From Corticium candelabrum (Eukaryota; Porifera; Homoscleromorpha; Homosclerophorida; Plakinidae), in NCBI RefSeq assembly GCF_963422355.1, contig NC_085101.1, positions 186,501 through 250,500 of the forward strand: a stretch of DNA of 64,000 bases, written 5' to 3'. A program made the position numbers and the translations under genes. Below, one piece after another: positions 1 to 14,835 of the stretch; the first letter of the stretch is position 1, and each line of letters opens with the position of its first letter. A model generated the notes under the pieces. It was not told where the DNA came from. It searched no databases and was given only the letters and a program-made list of their open reading frames with translations.

Positions 1-964
1 TATTATACAGTATATATACAGTATATATACAGTATATTATACAGTATATTATACAGTATATTATACAGTATATATACAGTATATTATACAGTATATTATA
101 CAGTATATTATACACTATATTATACAGTATATATACAGTATATATACAGTATATTATACAGTATATTATACAGTATATTATACAATATATTATACAGTAT
201 ATTATACAGTATATTATACAGTATATATACAGTATATTATACAGTATATTATACAGTATATTATACAGTATATTATACAGTATATTATGCAGTATATTAT
301 ACAGTATATTATACAGTATATATACAGTATATTATACAGTATATTATACAGTATATTATACACTATATTATACAGTATATTATACACTATATTATACAGT
401 ATATTATACAGTATATTATACAGTATATATATATACAGTATATTATGCAGTATATTATGCAGTATATTATACAGTATATTATACAGTATATTATACAGTA
501 TATTATACAATATATTAGACAGTATATTATACAGTATATTATACAGTATATATACAGTATATTATACAGTATATTATACAGTATACATATATATACAGTA
601 TATATACAGTATATTATGCAGTATATTATACAGTATATATACACTATATTATACAGTATATATACAGTATATTATACAGTATATTATACACTATATTATA
701 CAGTATATTATACAGTATATTATGCAGTATATTATACAGTATATTATACAGTATATATACAGTATATTATACACTATATTATACAGTATATTATACACTA
801 TATTATACACTATATTATACAGTATATTATACAGTATATATACAGTATATTATACAGTATATTATACAGTATATATACAGTATATTATACAGTATATATA
901 CAGTATATTATACAGTATATATACAGTATATTATACAGTATATATACAGTATATTATACACTAT

Positions 965-966
<2 letters not shown>
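1..966 (+). repeat. TATACTG-type satellite array, left arm (continues off the window)
   Basis: Uninterrupted array of two alternating units, an 11-mer (cagtatatata) and a 12-mer (cagtatattata), with occasional cac or tgc variants. It starts at the window edge, so its full length is unknown. The same satellite occurs in reverse complement at 7752-12370. The junction with the adjacent (GT)n tract is the same in both places, and the unit order next to the junction is nearly the same. The long Tyr/Ile/Gln-rich open frames on both strands are products of the stop-free 12-mer and are not genes. Confidence 0.95.

Positions 967-1059
<93 letters not shown>
967..1059 (+). repeat. (GT)n microsatellite, left arm of element 1
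   Basis: About 46 GT dinucleotides directly abut the satellite. It mirrors the (CA)n tract at 7634-7742 and corresponds in position to the (TG)n/(CA)n tracts inside the terminal repeats of element 2. Confidence 0.95.
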
Positions 1060-1061
<2 letters not shown>

Positions 1062-3985
1062 TCATATGGCTGTTTACTCAATTGGAAAAGTGTCATCTCA
1101 TAGCATTGGTACATTCAAGACACATTAATGCACGAACTACTATCATCCTAGCAATGATGAGATAGATGATAATTTCTTGGACAAGAAACTCCCATCTTTG
1201 CCTCATTTGATTCTAGTGTATATATTGAGTAACTGGTATTTCATTGGGGTGGACAAGGTCTGTGACTGTTGTTGTCGACAAGAACTGTCTGGCTTGCTGC
1301 ATTCTGGGTGTTCTGACCATTACTAATGGCCATGTGAAGTACGGTATATGTTAGTCTGCATGTTAATGTGGCAGCTATGGCAGAACCTAACATGTGTGGT
1401 TGTACTTAGAAATGTGAGAGCGTTACCTGGGCCATCAAGCTACACCTGGTACTGAAATAATCCAGGTAGCCAAGCATGGTGTTTAATTGTCCTTTTGTTG
1501 GCTATGTCACATTACTGGTATGTTTAATATGGATATTTGTGATAACCATTTGCCTGTCTTGAATCTGTGTACTTTGATGATACAACTGTAGGTTGATGAC
1601 ACTTGAAAGACACCATGTATTTGAGACAATAGCAAAATCAACATGGTGAGGCAAAATGACCCGTAAGAGAAATTGTAGAATTAAAGCACAATTGTTATGC
1701 AGGTCCTTAATACTTCTAAAATGATCTGTTGCCAGCCAGCTGAAAGTTGTTTGGCTGAAATTCTTTGTCAACATTATTAATTAACAATGAGTTGATGTCT
1801 GCTACTTGTTATGAGTTCATTTGAAGCCATGCTCTAACTAGAAGAAGGAGTCATGATCAGTGAAACCTGCACTACTACAGAAATGAGAGTGATGAAAGTA
1901 GTCTTAGTTGCTAGTTGTACCAAGACGACAGTTGTGACTTCAGATGTGACTTTAGATAACTATACTTTGACAGAGTATTACATTGCCTTTAGCAATAAAA
2001 TGTTTGTCACTGCTTATCTTGCATATGCATTGGATGTCCACAAATAATCATGAGTCATCTGACTCTTGTTAGAACTATAATTATAATAACGTCCAAACAT
2101 TGTGGTCAGATCTATAATTTGTGACTTGTAATAGGCAACTTCCATTGTGTATGTGCAACAGCAGCAGTCGCTATTTCTTTTCTCACAGGATGCAGATCAG
2201 CATCTATACACATGATGCAGTCAAAACGTAGACAACAGCTATTGAATTAAATGAGAATTTATTCAATTCGCTAACATACCACAATGTATATTAAGTTCAA
2301 GACATGAGCACAAGCAGACTGTTTGATGAGGTACCGTATTTCTCCAAATAATTCGTTCCTGATTAATTCCCTGCCTGTATAATTCCCTTAGTATACACCC
2401 ACTGTGAATGTAATTACCTCTCCTGAATAGTAATAATATTATTATTATTAATAATAATAGTAATACAGTGCTTCTTGGATCCAGTCGGATCCTGCGTAAA
2501 GTCATGTCTTCTGTCTAGACAGCCATGGTGGTCTAAGCACCTCTGAGGCAGGGTTTGCTTTCGGTGCTTATCAGTGACCTTATGAATCAGACTGATCTGG
2601 TTGAGCACAACATAATAATAATCAAATATAATCAAATATATCATTCATCATTCATTCATTCAATAATAATAATAATAATAATAATAATATTTTGATTTGT
2701 ACCGCTACAGGTACAGTGCCCTAGGCAAGACAAGATACATAAGCGTAACAAGTAAAAATAGGTAGCCATGCATAGAAGATTAAATATAAAAAAATAAATA
2801 GAAGAATAATCAGACATAAATTAAGGTTTAATCCAGCTCTTGAAGTCCATGTAGGACAACACCATGACTCTTTTCCTTGTCTCGTTGTCCACTGATTGCC
2901 ACAGATTACCTTGAGTATTCAGAATGAACCCACTTTCTAAGTCATTATGAACGGATCTTCATAAGAAAGAGAGCTGGCTGGCAAGCAATAGATGTGGAGC
3001 TTCCCTGATAGGTTTGCCAAGAGTTCCCCCGCAATTTCCCATTCCTTGCACAGCATGGGATTGGTTAAGAAGTTCTTTAATTAATTAAGTGTTGTGGCAA
3101 CACAAGCCAGAAATGGATGTATGACTTGAAATGCTCGATTATGTCAAGGAGCATTTGCAATGCTAACAAAGGTGGCTGTAGCTCAACTATGAGGATTAAT
3201 TATTACTGTTACTAAATTTTTAAAAATAAAACAATAATTTCCCCGTCTCAAATAATTTCCTCTCGACTAAGTCCCCTATTGTCTGACACCTGTAAATATT
3301 AATTTTCTGGGAAATTATTAGGAGAAATCAGCAGCTGTTCAACTGTTAATAATTATTTAGCTACCGCATCCAACTTACTTGTAGCAAAACTTTGAATGAG
3401 TAATGTAGCATGTTGTGAAGTAATAGCGCTGGTTGTTATAGACGTAGACTGCACTGCATGCTTCATGTCCTAGATGGATAGAGTTATAGCTTCATCAGCT
3501 GGTAATTTCCTGTGATGCACACACAACGCACATTTGAAACAACAAACCGAAAGTAGTACTTACTGATCGGAGTCTTCGTTTTCACGTTCTGTGTGGGTAT
3601 GTCAGATTGACGGACACAGCTATCATTGTGGCAGCAAATTGACGCCTACTCACGTTCACGTCCGGTCTCTCACGTGTACGCGGCAAAACGTGAAGACGCC
3701 AATTCTATTTGTTTCTTTTGTGCATGACTGCATAGAAGCACGGAATTCCTTGTTGTGTTTGATAGCTACCTCTTCGCTAGACAGGTATGTGTGCACGATG
3801 TACAACGACGTAAATCCAATATATTGTTTCGGTAACTATATCAAATAAGTTTTGGTTAATTAACATTGACTCTAGATATCAAATTATCTCCTAGGGTTAA
3901 TTTTCTACGTCATGATCATGTTACCCAGTGTACTAATCCGTTGGTTTATGTAAAGTGTCTTGTATAGAGGGGCTTCCACATATTT
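1060..3985. other. Non-coding 5' part of element 1
   Basis: No recognisable coding exon. I looked for a Ulp1-type N-terminal module like the one in element 2 (WLND, HW, YYDS and NDCGVF motifs) on the plus strand and did not see it. Contains an ATT/AAT microsatellite at 2427-2460 and 2662-2690 and a small TIR element (2336-3329). A CpG-richer patch at 3570-3700 could be promoter sequence. Confidence 0.5.
2336..3329. mobile_element. Small non-autonomous element with short inverted ends
   Basis: The left end at 2336 (gtatttctccaaataatt) pairs with the reverse complement of the right end at about 3311-3329 (gatttctcctaataattt). The interior has trinucleotide repeats and no transposase. The target duplication was not resolved, so superfamily is unknown. 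Confidence 0.4.
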
Positions 3986-6870
3986 ATGTCATCAGACAGA
4001 TCACAATTATCATTATTCCCTGTCATTCTAGGAGTCATGACAGACTCTCAGGAGAAAGAACAAGTAGCCGCCGATGACTGTATACCACCACTTGTGAAGA
4101 AAAGAAGGACAACCCACAACCAAAGTGTCAGCGACAATTTTCAAGTACCAGATGAGATCAAAGCTATAAAAGACAACAGAGTGGATGACAACTGTGACAA
4201 ATTCCATCAGTTGATGAACTACCTGCCACAAAAGTACACCTACAAGATTGATAAATTTGAAAGAATTGAAAGTGGAGGTTTCCTTGGTGCACCACCTATT
4301 GCATTTGAAGTTCATCTGTGGTTGACGATTGACACAGCAATTGATGCACAAACATGGATACAGCAGTTAGAAGAGAAAACAGAAACTACATACAGAGTAA
4401 CCAAAGGAACTTCATATCGGATGAAAGGACAGAAAGTGGTATACAAAACAATTAGACATTGTCAGCACAAACAGAAGAAACCCGCAAAAAAGATGACAGC
4501 AAGTAGCAGAGACAAGAAGGTTGGTGCACCAAAGGAAGGGTGTGAAAGAAGCACACGAGACAAAAAAACAGGATGTCCATCCAACCTGTCTGTTTCAGTA
4601 TTAGCAAACAACATCCCTTAAAATACCCACAGTATCCATGCTCTGTCAAATTACACTTCAACCACAATCATCCACTGCACTCAGGACATGCATTAAGTTT
4701 TCGACCAGTGTCACAAGATACCAAAGATGAATACATACGGCTATTTGAGAATGGAAATTCTGCATCCAGTGCAAGGCATGAGCATGTGAGACATCTACAA
4801 TTGGAACATGATGGAAAGCCAGATATCCAAAGACTATTAGCTGATCGATCCACAAATCCTAATGTTCAAGATGTCCAAAGGCTGTTTCGAAACTGGAGAG
4901 AATCTACAGTGGGAGCTGAAAATGGCAAGGCCATGTTTGAGAGGTTAGACGATGAGGTAAACAGGTACAACAAGACTGTTGCTGCTGATGGTGGACAAGC
5001 ATATATACAGAGGTACACTGCCACTCTGAAACAAAGACAGAATGGAGACAGCGAACTGCAAGAACATGCATATTCTAAGTCGAAGGTGGACCAGCAGCAA
5101 CTTGAGAAACCATTTATTCTTGCCATCGTTACCCCTCTTATGGCAAGAGCGCACAAGCTTGTCCGACAAGCAGGAGAAATGGTCTTCTGCGATGCTACTG
5201 CAAGTATGGATAGGCTAAATACCCCTGTTTTTATCATAAGTGCAGCAACTGCTGCTGGAGCCGTACCATTAGCAGTAGTGATGACTTCAGGAGAAGATGT
5301 AGAAACTTTAACACAGGCTTTTGAAACTCTCAAAACGGTTTTGCCATCAGACGCATTCTTTAGTCGAGGAGTAGGAATAGGGCCCATGGGATTTACGACT
5401 GATGACTCAACAAGTGAGCGACAAGCCTTGAAAACAACATGGCCTCAAGCTACACTGTTTTTGTGTGCCTTTCATTTTTTGCAGAGCACGTGGCAGTGGC
5501 TATGGAATTCAACGTCAGGTGTTGCTGGTAATGACTGACTATTGTTTATAAGCATGGTAAAGGAGCTGTTATTCGCAGATTCTTCTGAAAAGTTGCTTGC
5601 TGCTAAACAAAGAATTGACAGTAATGTAAAAGTTCAGCAAAACATTAAGTTTCGAAACAGGTTGCAGTCCTATTGGGAAAGGCGTGAAGAATGGTGTGTT
5701 AGCCTTAGAAAAGATTTTATAACTCGAGGAAACAACACAAATAACTACTCTGAGGCAGCAATTCGCATTACTAAAGATATAGTATTTGATCGACTGAAGG
5801 CCTACAACAGTATCCAGATGTTCCAATTTGTTACAACAACAATGGATCTCTACTACAAACAGCGTTTGCTTTCTCTGGCTAACAATCGTCTTGATAACTT
5901 CGTTGCTCTTCGATTTACCATTTCAGGTAGTACAGCAGATACAGTTTCATCTCATACCATCCAAGCCACTGACTCAGATGACGTATTTCATGTTCAAAGT
6001 AGGACAGACAATCAACAAACATGGAAAGTGGATTTGACGGTAGGAACTTGTACCTGTCCAAGAGGAAGAAACGGTCAGCCATGTGGACATCAGCTGGCAG
6101 CTTCATTAAAATACAAACGTCACTCTTTAAATAAAATACCAACATCATCAGTATGTGGCCGCCAGCTGTATGCCAAAATAGCAATCGGAGAGGCAGCACT
6201 ACCAGTTGCATTCTACAGCCATCTGCACCAGAAAGAAGAAGACACCTATGTGAAAGATCTAGGGATGCAACCAGAGTGGAGTAAAAGAACTGAAACATTT
6301 CCAAGCTCTCAACACACAGAAATTGAAGACCAAGAAACAACTATTGACTATGAACCTGCATCACCAGAATCTGATCATGCAAGTGAAGACCCACAACAGC
6401 ATCAGAGCCACACCACCTCTAGCAATTTTGAAGACACTCTAACAGATTTGACATACGTCATGACAGACATTAAGAAAGGATTGGCAAGTAGAGACACTGT
6501 ATTTACAACAGCTATACGAGAATTTTGCAGCCAGTACAAAAAAATTAGAGGTGCTGATGGCAAAGAGAAATCTTACACAAAGCCATTGTTAATATCTGCT
6601 CCGCACAAGTTTGGAAAGGGACACGGACGTAAGATCAGAAGCAACAAACGCACCATTACAGTACAACCAACAGCTGTCAGCAGACGAGCCATTAAAAAGT
6701 GTGGAGGAAAACCTCTTAAGGCTGGTCGTCCATCATTAATGCAGAGAAAATCAAACAATACCAACATGAAAAACTTATGTCGTCACACTCTAGCAAAAAG
6801 AAAGCTCCGGTCAAAAACAGTTCACAGTCTTCAAACAAGTATTGATAATAGGAGACAGAACGCTTGCTAA
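3986..6870 (+). pseudogene. SWIM zinc-finger MULE-type transposase, broken by one frameshift and one nonsense codon
   Basis: About 960 codons in three collinear pieces: 3986-4620, then a different frame to 5538, then the same frame from 5539 to 6870. Pieces 1 and 2 are separated by a +1/-1 frame change near 4615, just before a HNHP motif shared with element 2. Pieces 2 and 3 are separated only by TGA at 5536-5538; the element 2 homologue has Arg there (NDR against ND*), so CGA to TGA is the likely change. DDE elements are visible: VFCDATAS, TTDDSTSE, the C-x-x-H of LFLCAFHF, and NYSEA. The C-terminal SWIM finger reads CTCPRGRNGQPCGH. The tail is Lys/Arg-rich. No Ulp1 module is visible upstream, unlike element 2. 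Role in the family: cut-and-paste transposition in the nucleus; this copy is inactive as read. Confidence 0.85.
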
Positions 6871-7747
<877 letters not shown>

Positions 7748-7751
7748 ACAC

Positions 7752-10700
7752 AATATAGTGTATAATATACTGTATATATACTGTATAATATACTGTATAT
7801 ATACTGTATAATATACTGTATATATACTGTATAATATACTGTATAATATACTGTATAATATACTGTATATATACACTATATAATATACTGTATAATATAC
7901 TGTATAATATACTGTATAATATACTGTATAATATACTGTATAATATACTGCATAATATACTGTATAATATACTGTATAATATACTGTATAATATACTGTA
8001 TATATACTGTATAATATACTGTATATACACTGTATAATATACTGTATATATACTGTATAATATACTGTATAATATACTGTATATATACTGTATATATACT
8101 GTATAATATACTGTATAATATACTGTATATATACTGTATAATATACTGTATATATACTGTATAATACACTGTATATATACTGTATAATATACTGTATAAT
8201 ATACTGTATATATACTGTATAATATACTGTATGTATACTGTATAATACACTGTATATATACTGTATAATATACTGTGTATATACCGTATATATACTGTAT
8301 ATATACTGCATAATATACTGTATAATATACTGTATAATATACTGTATATATACTGTATAATATACTGTATAATATAGTGTATAATATACTGTATATATAT
8401 ATACTGTATAATATACTGTATAATATACTGTATAATATAGTGTATAATATACTGTATAATATAGTGTATAATATACTGTATAATATACTGTATAATATAC
8501 TGTATATATACTGTATAATATACTGTATATATACTGTATATATACTGTATATATACTGTATAATATACTGTAAATATACTGCATAATATACTGTATAATA
8601 TAGTGTATAATATAGTGTATAATATACTGTATAATATACTGTATATATACTGTATAATACACTCTATATATACTGTATAATACACTGTATATATACTGTA
8701 TAATATACTGTATAATATACTGTATATATACTGTATAATATACTGTATATATACTGTATAATATACTGTGTATATACCGTATATATACTGTATATATACT
8801 GCATAATATACTGTATAATATAGTGTATAATATACTGTATATATATATATACTGTATAATATACTGTATAATATACTGTATAATATAGTGTATAATATAC
8901 TGTATAATATAGTGTATAATATACTGTATATATACTGTATAATATACTGTATATATACTGTATAATACACTGTATATATACTGTATAATATACTGTATAA
9001 TATACTGTATATATACTGTATAATATACTGTATGTATACTGTATAATACACTGTATATATACTGTATAATATACTGTGTATATACCGTATATATACTGTA
9101 TATATACTGCATAATATACTGTATAATATACTGTATAATATACTGTATATATACTGTATATATACTGTATAATATAGTGTATAATATACTGTATATATAT
9201 ATACTGTATAATATACTGTATAATATACTGTATAATATAGTGTATAATATACTGTATAATATAGTGTATAATATACTGTATAATATACTGTATAATATAC
9301 TGTATATATACTGTATATATACTGCATAATATACTGTAAATATACTGCATAATATACTGTATAATATAGTGTATAATATAGTGTATAATATACTGTATAA
9401 TATACTGTATATATACTGTATAATACACTCTATATATACTGTATAATACACTGTATATATACTGTATAATATACTGTATAATATACTGTATATATACTGT
9501 ATAATATACTGTATATATACTGTATAATATACTGTGTATATACCGTATATATACTGTATATATACTGCATAATATACTGTATAATATACTGTATAATATA
9601 CTGTATATATACTGTATATATACTGTATAATATAGTGTATAATATACTGTATATATATATACTGTATAATATACTGTATAATATACTGTATAATATAGTG
9701 TATAATATACTGTATAATATAATGTATAATATACTGTATAATATACTGTATAATATACTGTATAATATACTGTATATATACTGTATAATATACTGTATAT
9801 ATACTGTTTATATACTGTATATATACTGTATAATATACTGTATAATATACTGCATAATATACTGTATAATATAGTGTATAATATAGTGTATAATATACTG
9901 TATATATACTGTATAATATAGTGTATATATACTGTATAATATACTGCATAATATACTGTATACATACTGTATATATACTGTACAATATACTGTATAATAT
10001 ACTGTATATATACTGTATAATATAGTGTATAATATACTGTATATATATACTGTATAAATATACTGTATATATACTGTATAATATACTGTATAATATACTG
10101 CATAATATACTGCATGATATACTGTATAATATAGTGTATAATATACTGTATAATATACTGTATATATACTGTATCATATACTGTATATATACTGTATATA
10201 TACTGTATAATATAGTGTATAATATACTGTATATATATACTGTATAATATACTGTATAATATAGTGTATAATATACTGTATAATATAGTGTATAATATAC
10301 TGTATAATATACTGTATAATATACTGTATAATATACTGTATATATACTGTATAATATACTGTATATATACTGTATATATACTGTATATATACTGTATAAT
10401 ATACTGTATAATATACTGCATAATATACTGTATAATATAGTGTATAATATAGTGTATAATATACTGTATAATATACTGTATATATACTGTATAATATAGT
10501 GTATATATACTGTATAATATACTGTATACATACTGTATATATACTGTATAATATACTGTATAATATACTGTATATATACTGTATAATATAGTGTATAATA
10601 TACTGTATATATATACTGTATAATATACTGTATAATATACTGTATAATATACTGTATAATATACTGTATATATACTGTATAATATACTGTATATATACTG

Positions 10701-11892
10701 TATAATATACTGTGTATATACCGTATATATACTGTATATATACTGCATAATATACTGTATAATATACTGTATAATATACTGTATATATACTGTATATATA
10801 CTGTATAATATAGTGTATAATATACTGTATATATATATATATATACTGTATAATATACTGTATAATATACTGTATAATATAGTGTATAATATAGTGTATA
10901 ATATAGTGTATAATATACTGTATAATATACTGTATAATATACTGTATATATACTGTATAATATACTGTATATATACTGTATATATACTGTATATATACTG
11001 TATAATATACTGTATAATATACTGCATAATATACTGTATAATATAGTGTATAATATAGTGTATAATATACTGTATATATACTGTATAATATAGTGTATAT
11101 ATACTGTATAATATACTGCATAATATACTGTATACATACTGTATATATACTGTATAATATACTGTATAATATACTGTATATATACTGTATAATATACTGT
11201 ATAATATACTGTATATATATACTGTATAATATACTGTATAATATACTGTATATATACTGTATAATATACTGTATAATATACTGCATAATATACTGTATAA
11301 TATAGTGTATAATATACTGTATAATATACTGTATATATACTGTATAATATACTGTATATATACTGTATATATACTGTATAATATAGTGTATAATATACTG
11401 TATATATATACTGTATAATATACTGTATAATATAGTGTATAATATACTGTATAATATAGTGTATAATATACTGTATAATATACTGTATAATATACTGTAT
11501 AATATACTGTATATATACTGTATAATATACTGTATATATACTGTATATATACTGTATATATACTGTATAATATACTGTATAATATACTGCATAATATACT
11601 GTATAATATAGTGTATAATATAGTGTATAATATACTGTATAATATACTGTATATATACTGTATAATATAGTGTATATATACTGTATAATATACTGCATAA
11701 TATACTGTATATATACTGTATATATACTGTATAATATACTGTATAATATACTGTATATATACTGTATAATATACTGTATAATATACTGTCTAATATATTG
11801 TATAATATACTGTATAATATACTGTATAATATACTGTATATATACTGTATAATATACTGTATAATATACTGCATAATATACTGCATAATATA

Positions 11893-11974
<82 letters not shown>

Positions 11975-12370
11975 TGTATAATATACTGTATAATATACTG
12001 TATAATATAGTGTATAATATACTGTATAATATAGTGTATAATATACTGTATAATATACTGTATAATATACTGTATATATACTGTATAATATACTGTATAA
12101 TATACTGTATAATATACTGTATAATATAGTGTATAATATAGTGTATAATATACTGTATAATATACTGTCTAATATATTGTATAATATACTGTATAATATA
12201 CTGTATATATACTGTATATATACTGTATAATATAGTGTATAATATAGTGTATAATATACTGTATAATATACTGTATATATACTGTATAATATACTGTATA
12301 ATATACTGTATAATATACTGTATATATACTGTATATATACTGTATAATATACTGTATAATATACTGTATA
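7752..12370 (-). repeat. TATACTG-type satellite array, right arm (about 4.6 kb)
   Basis: Reverse-complement version of the 1-966 array. Units are 12-bp ctgtataatata and 11-bp ctgtatatata with variants gtgtataatata, ctgcataatata and tgtgtatatacc. Rare variants recur in register, giving higher-order repeats: the block containing ctgtaaatatactgcataa at about 8569 recurs at about 9331 (762 bp away), and the tgtgtatataccg variant occurs near 8275, 8769, 9076, 9534 and 10711. A 1611-codon open frame crosses it and is an artefact of the stop-free repeat. The array ends at 12370 exactly where sequence homologous to the element 2 terminal repeat begins. Confidence 0.95.
11897..11972. repeat. (TA)n tract inside the satellite
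   Basis: About 38 pure TA dinucleotides with no CTG interruptions, embedded in the satellite array. A shorter TA run occurs at about 10826-10844. Confidence 0.95.
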
Positions 12371-13310
12371 ACAACCAATGCCTAGTTTGAAATATAATGC
12401 CCGTTGCCAAAATGCATATCCAATGTATACACCTTTAAGTGTCACAACACAATGACTGATACCATCAACTTAACTAAGTCATTAACTTAACTTAACTTAA
12501 TTAACATAATTTAATTTAAACCAATGTTAGCTCTAAATATAGATTACCCCAATAATTGCTAGCTGTGTGACAACCAGCAGTGTTATCAATATGTCGTCGT
12601 CATCATCATCATATTCTATGCATTAGTAATTAGTATGTTGTTCACATTAAATGATCCGTTTAGTAATGATTATTAGAGTACAATATTTTGTGTACGTGTT
12701 TATCCAACTAGGTAATGCTTAGTAAATATTGTGTACACACACATATCCTATGCTGTTATTTTAATTGTATACTACCCTATTAGAGTGTTTATCTGTTAAT
12801 AAATCTTTTTAGTAACTTAGTAGTTGTGAAATAGAATTAAATTACCTGAGCACTTTGCACTTTTCTGCATATTATATAATTAATTGCACACAGGAAATAA
12901 ATTTGCAATAAATAGTACATGATTTGATGTATGCAGTGAATGCAACAGTGTCAATATTGACGCATAAATCGCACCCAAAAAAAGATTTTATGAAAAATGA
13001 AATTTGCTTAACTGCGAAGAATAGTAATTATAAATGACTTTACCTGTCGCCTAATTTATTGAAGTTGATTTGTGCCGAGAAAACCACGTTCAGCAGACGA
13101 CAAAAACTGAGGTCCCCTTTCAATAAACGGCGCAGGTTACTGCTCGAAAGGTGCGCAAAAAGACAGCACTTCGTTTATGTCAAAATCGCGGTTGCAAGAT
13201 GTCCATTGACTGCCGAGCCTCGTACTACCAGACCACTGAAAACCGCGAGGAAGTGCATACGGGAACAGCCAAAGCCACACCCAACGGGGCCCCAAAAAAA
13301 AATTCGCACG
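12371..13310 (-). repeat. Outer right terminal repeat of element 1
   Basis: Homologous to the right terminal repeat of element 2 in the same orientation, with many substitutions and small indels. The best preserved blocks are 12860-12960 (match to 37800-37870) and 13010-13210 (match to 37975-38160). Non-coding; open frames here are shadows. Confidence 0.8.
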
Positions 13311-13556
13311 ACTGTATCTATGACCATATGACCTGCGACGCAACGACATAACACGTGACGTGACCAAATAAATGTCCCGTACGTTTAATATGGTGGACGC
13401 GAATCAAGCTGCATAGCTATGGCATGCGGAGGGTTTGCACTGTAGTGCTTCTTCATTATGTTAGCAGAAGTACAGCATGTCAATGAAATATGTGATTAGA
13501 ACGAGCATGCACAAACTAACATGCATTCATGATTATTTTAAACAAGATGACACATC

Positions 13557-13814
13557 TCAATACAGACCATTACCCTCATCAGGTGACAGATGGTCTTCTT
13601 GCATAGCATCAGCAGCATAGCTGTGATCTTGCACATCTGTTGTTACTTGGACACCAGCATTCAGAGAGTCTTCTTCCTTTGTGCTGTTTCGAGACTTTCT
13701 GCTATTCTTGGAGCCAACTTTCCGGTGGGGAAATATTGTTGGTACTGCATTCCATTTCAGTTTTTTCTTTCCATCTTTCCTGTGTTGCTCAAATTGAGAG
13801 CTATCAAAATGAGC
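13557..13814 (-). pseudogene. THAP-domain C-terminal exon (orphan)
   Basis: Read on the minus strand, a frame opens after an acceptor (ttcttcaag) with AHFDSSQFEQ, then KKLKWNAVPTIF, which is the HF...F...LK...AVPTIF signature closing a THAP zinc-binding domain. It continues about 50 residues as a Ser/Lys then acidic tail and stops at 13557. No N-terminal THAP exon (the CxxxC half) is visible upstream before the hAT element begins at 14124, so this is probably a remnant of a THAP-containing transposon or gene. THAP domains are DNA-binding zinc fingers found in host regulators and in P and Kolobok transposases; which applies here cannot be told. Confidence 0.55.
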
Positions 13815-13892
13815 CTTGAAGAAATAAACAGAAATTTACAAAGCGCTTCTTACAGTAATTTTACTAGTATCAAGTGTGGGTAGTAAATATAT

Positions 13893-13893
<1 letters not shown>

Positions 13894-13949
<56 letters not shown>
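13894..13949. repeat. (TA)n microsatellite
   Basis: About 28 TA repeats between the THAP remnant and the hAT element. Confidence 0.95.
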
Positions 13950-13953
<4 letters not shown>

Positions 13954-14835
13954 CGCAAAAGGTATACTGCAGGTAGCGTGAGAGCAGCCGACAAGCACTA
14001 AGTTCAAACCTTACCGAACTGTGTAGTGTTCTAATGTGTACTGCAGATATACGAGCTTGTCGGCACCATCCAAAATGCCGCATGAAACTAACAATCAATT
14101 ATATTCTTGTACCCTGTGCACACCAGTGACGGATTCAGGCTGGGTCTATGGGGTCTATAGACCCCCCTTTGAGCTGAGCATTACTGTTTTCAGATTCGAT
14201 TTTTCATTCTAATACAAAAATACCTGTTCTTTGGTACTGTGTTACTGTATGAACTGAGTTACTCAACAGTATATTTAATTAAAGACAGCTAGCTAAGTTT
14301 CGAAACTACCAGGTCCAAGGTCCAGTCCTTTCGCCGGGTTGCCGAGATCGTGTTACTGTAGGCTTGTTGTAAGCGCGCAAAAAGGACGGTAGATCGAGGC
14401 CATAAGATCTGCTCATGCTCAGAGAACTTCATTCTACAATCCCACGCATCTACTGATTCCGTGAAGTCGTCAACAAATACTTCAAAATGAAGAGACATGC
14501 TGCTACACCTATCACTTTATTCTTCTCCAAAAGGAGCAGAGAAGGTAAATGCAGATGACAAATTTGCATTTATACTATATATAATAGCGTTTGACAAAAT
14601 TCAATGGATTACCATTTACTGACTATTCCCTTTACTACAGAGTCTGAGGGAGAGTCACACTCAAGTGCAAATATAGGTTCGCCATCACAAAACTGTGTAA
14701 CAGAAGACCCTTGTGTGGGCCCCAGATGCTTCTGGTAAGTAGATTATAAATAGTATTAATCTTAAATTCAAATAGTAAGTTACATACATGTAGCTGCAAA
14801 TAGAATACAAGCTATCACAACACCGCTTAATTTTA

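Noticed and set aside
7752..12370. Regularly spaced repeats resembling a CRISPR array
   Set aside because: Units are 11-12 bp with no spacers of unique sequence, and the genome is eukaryotic.
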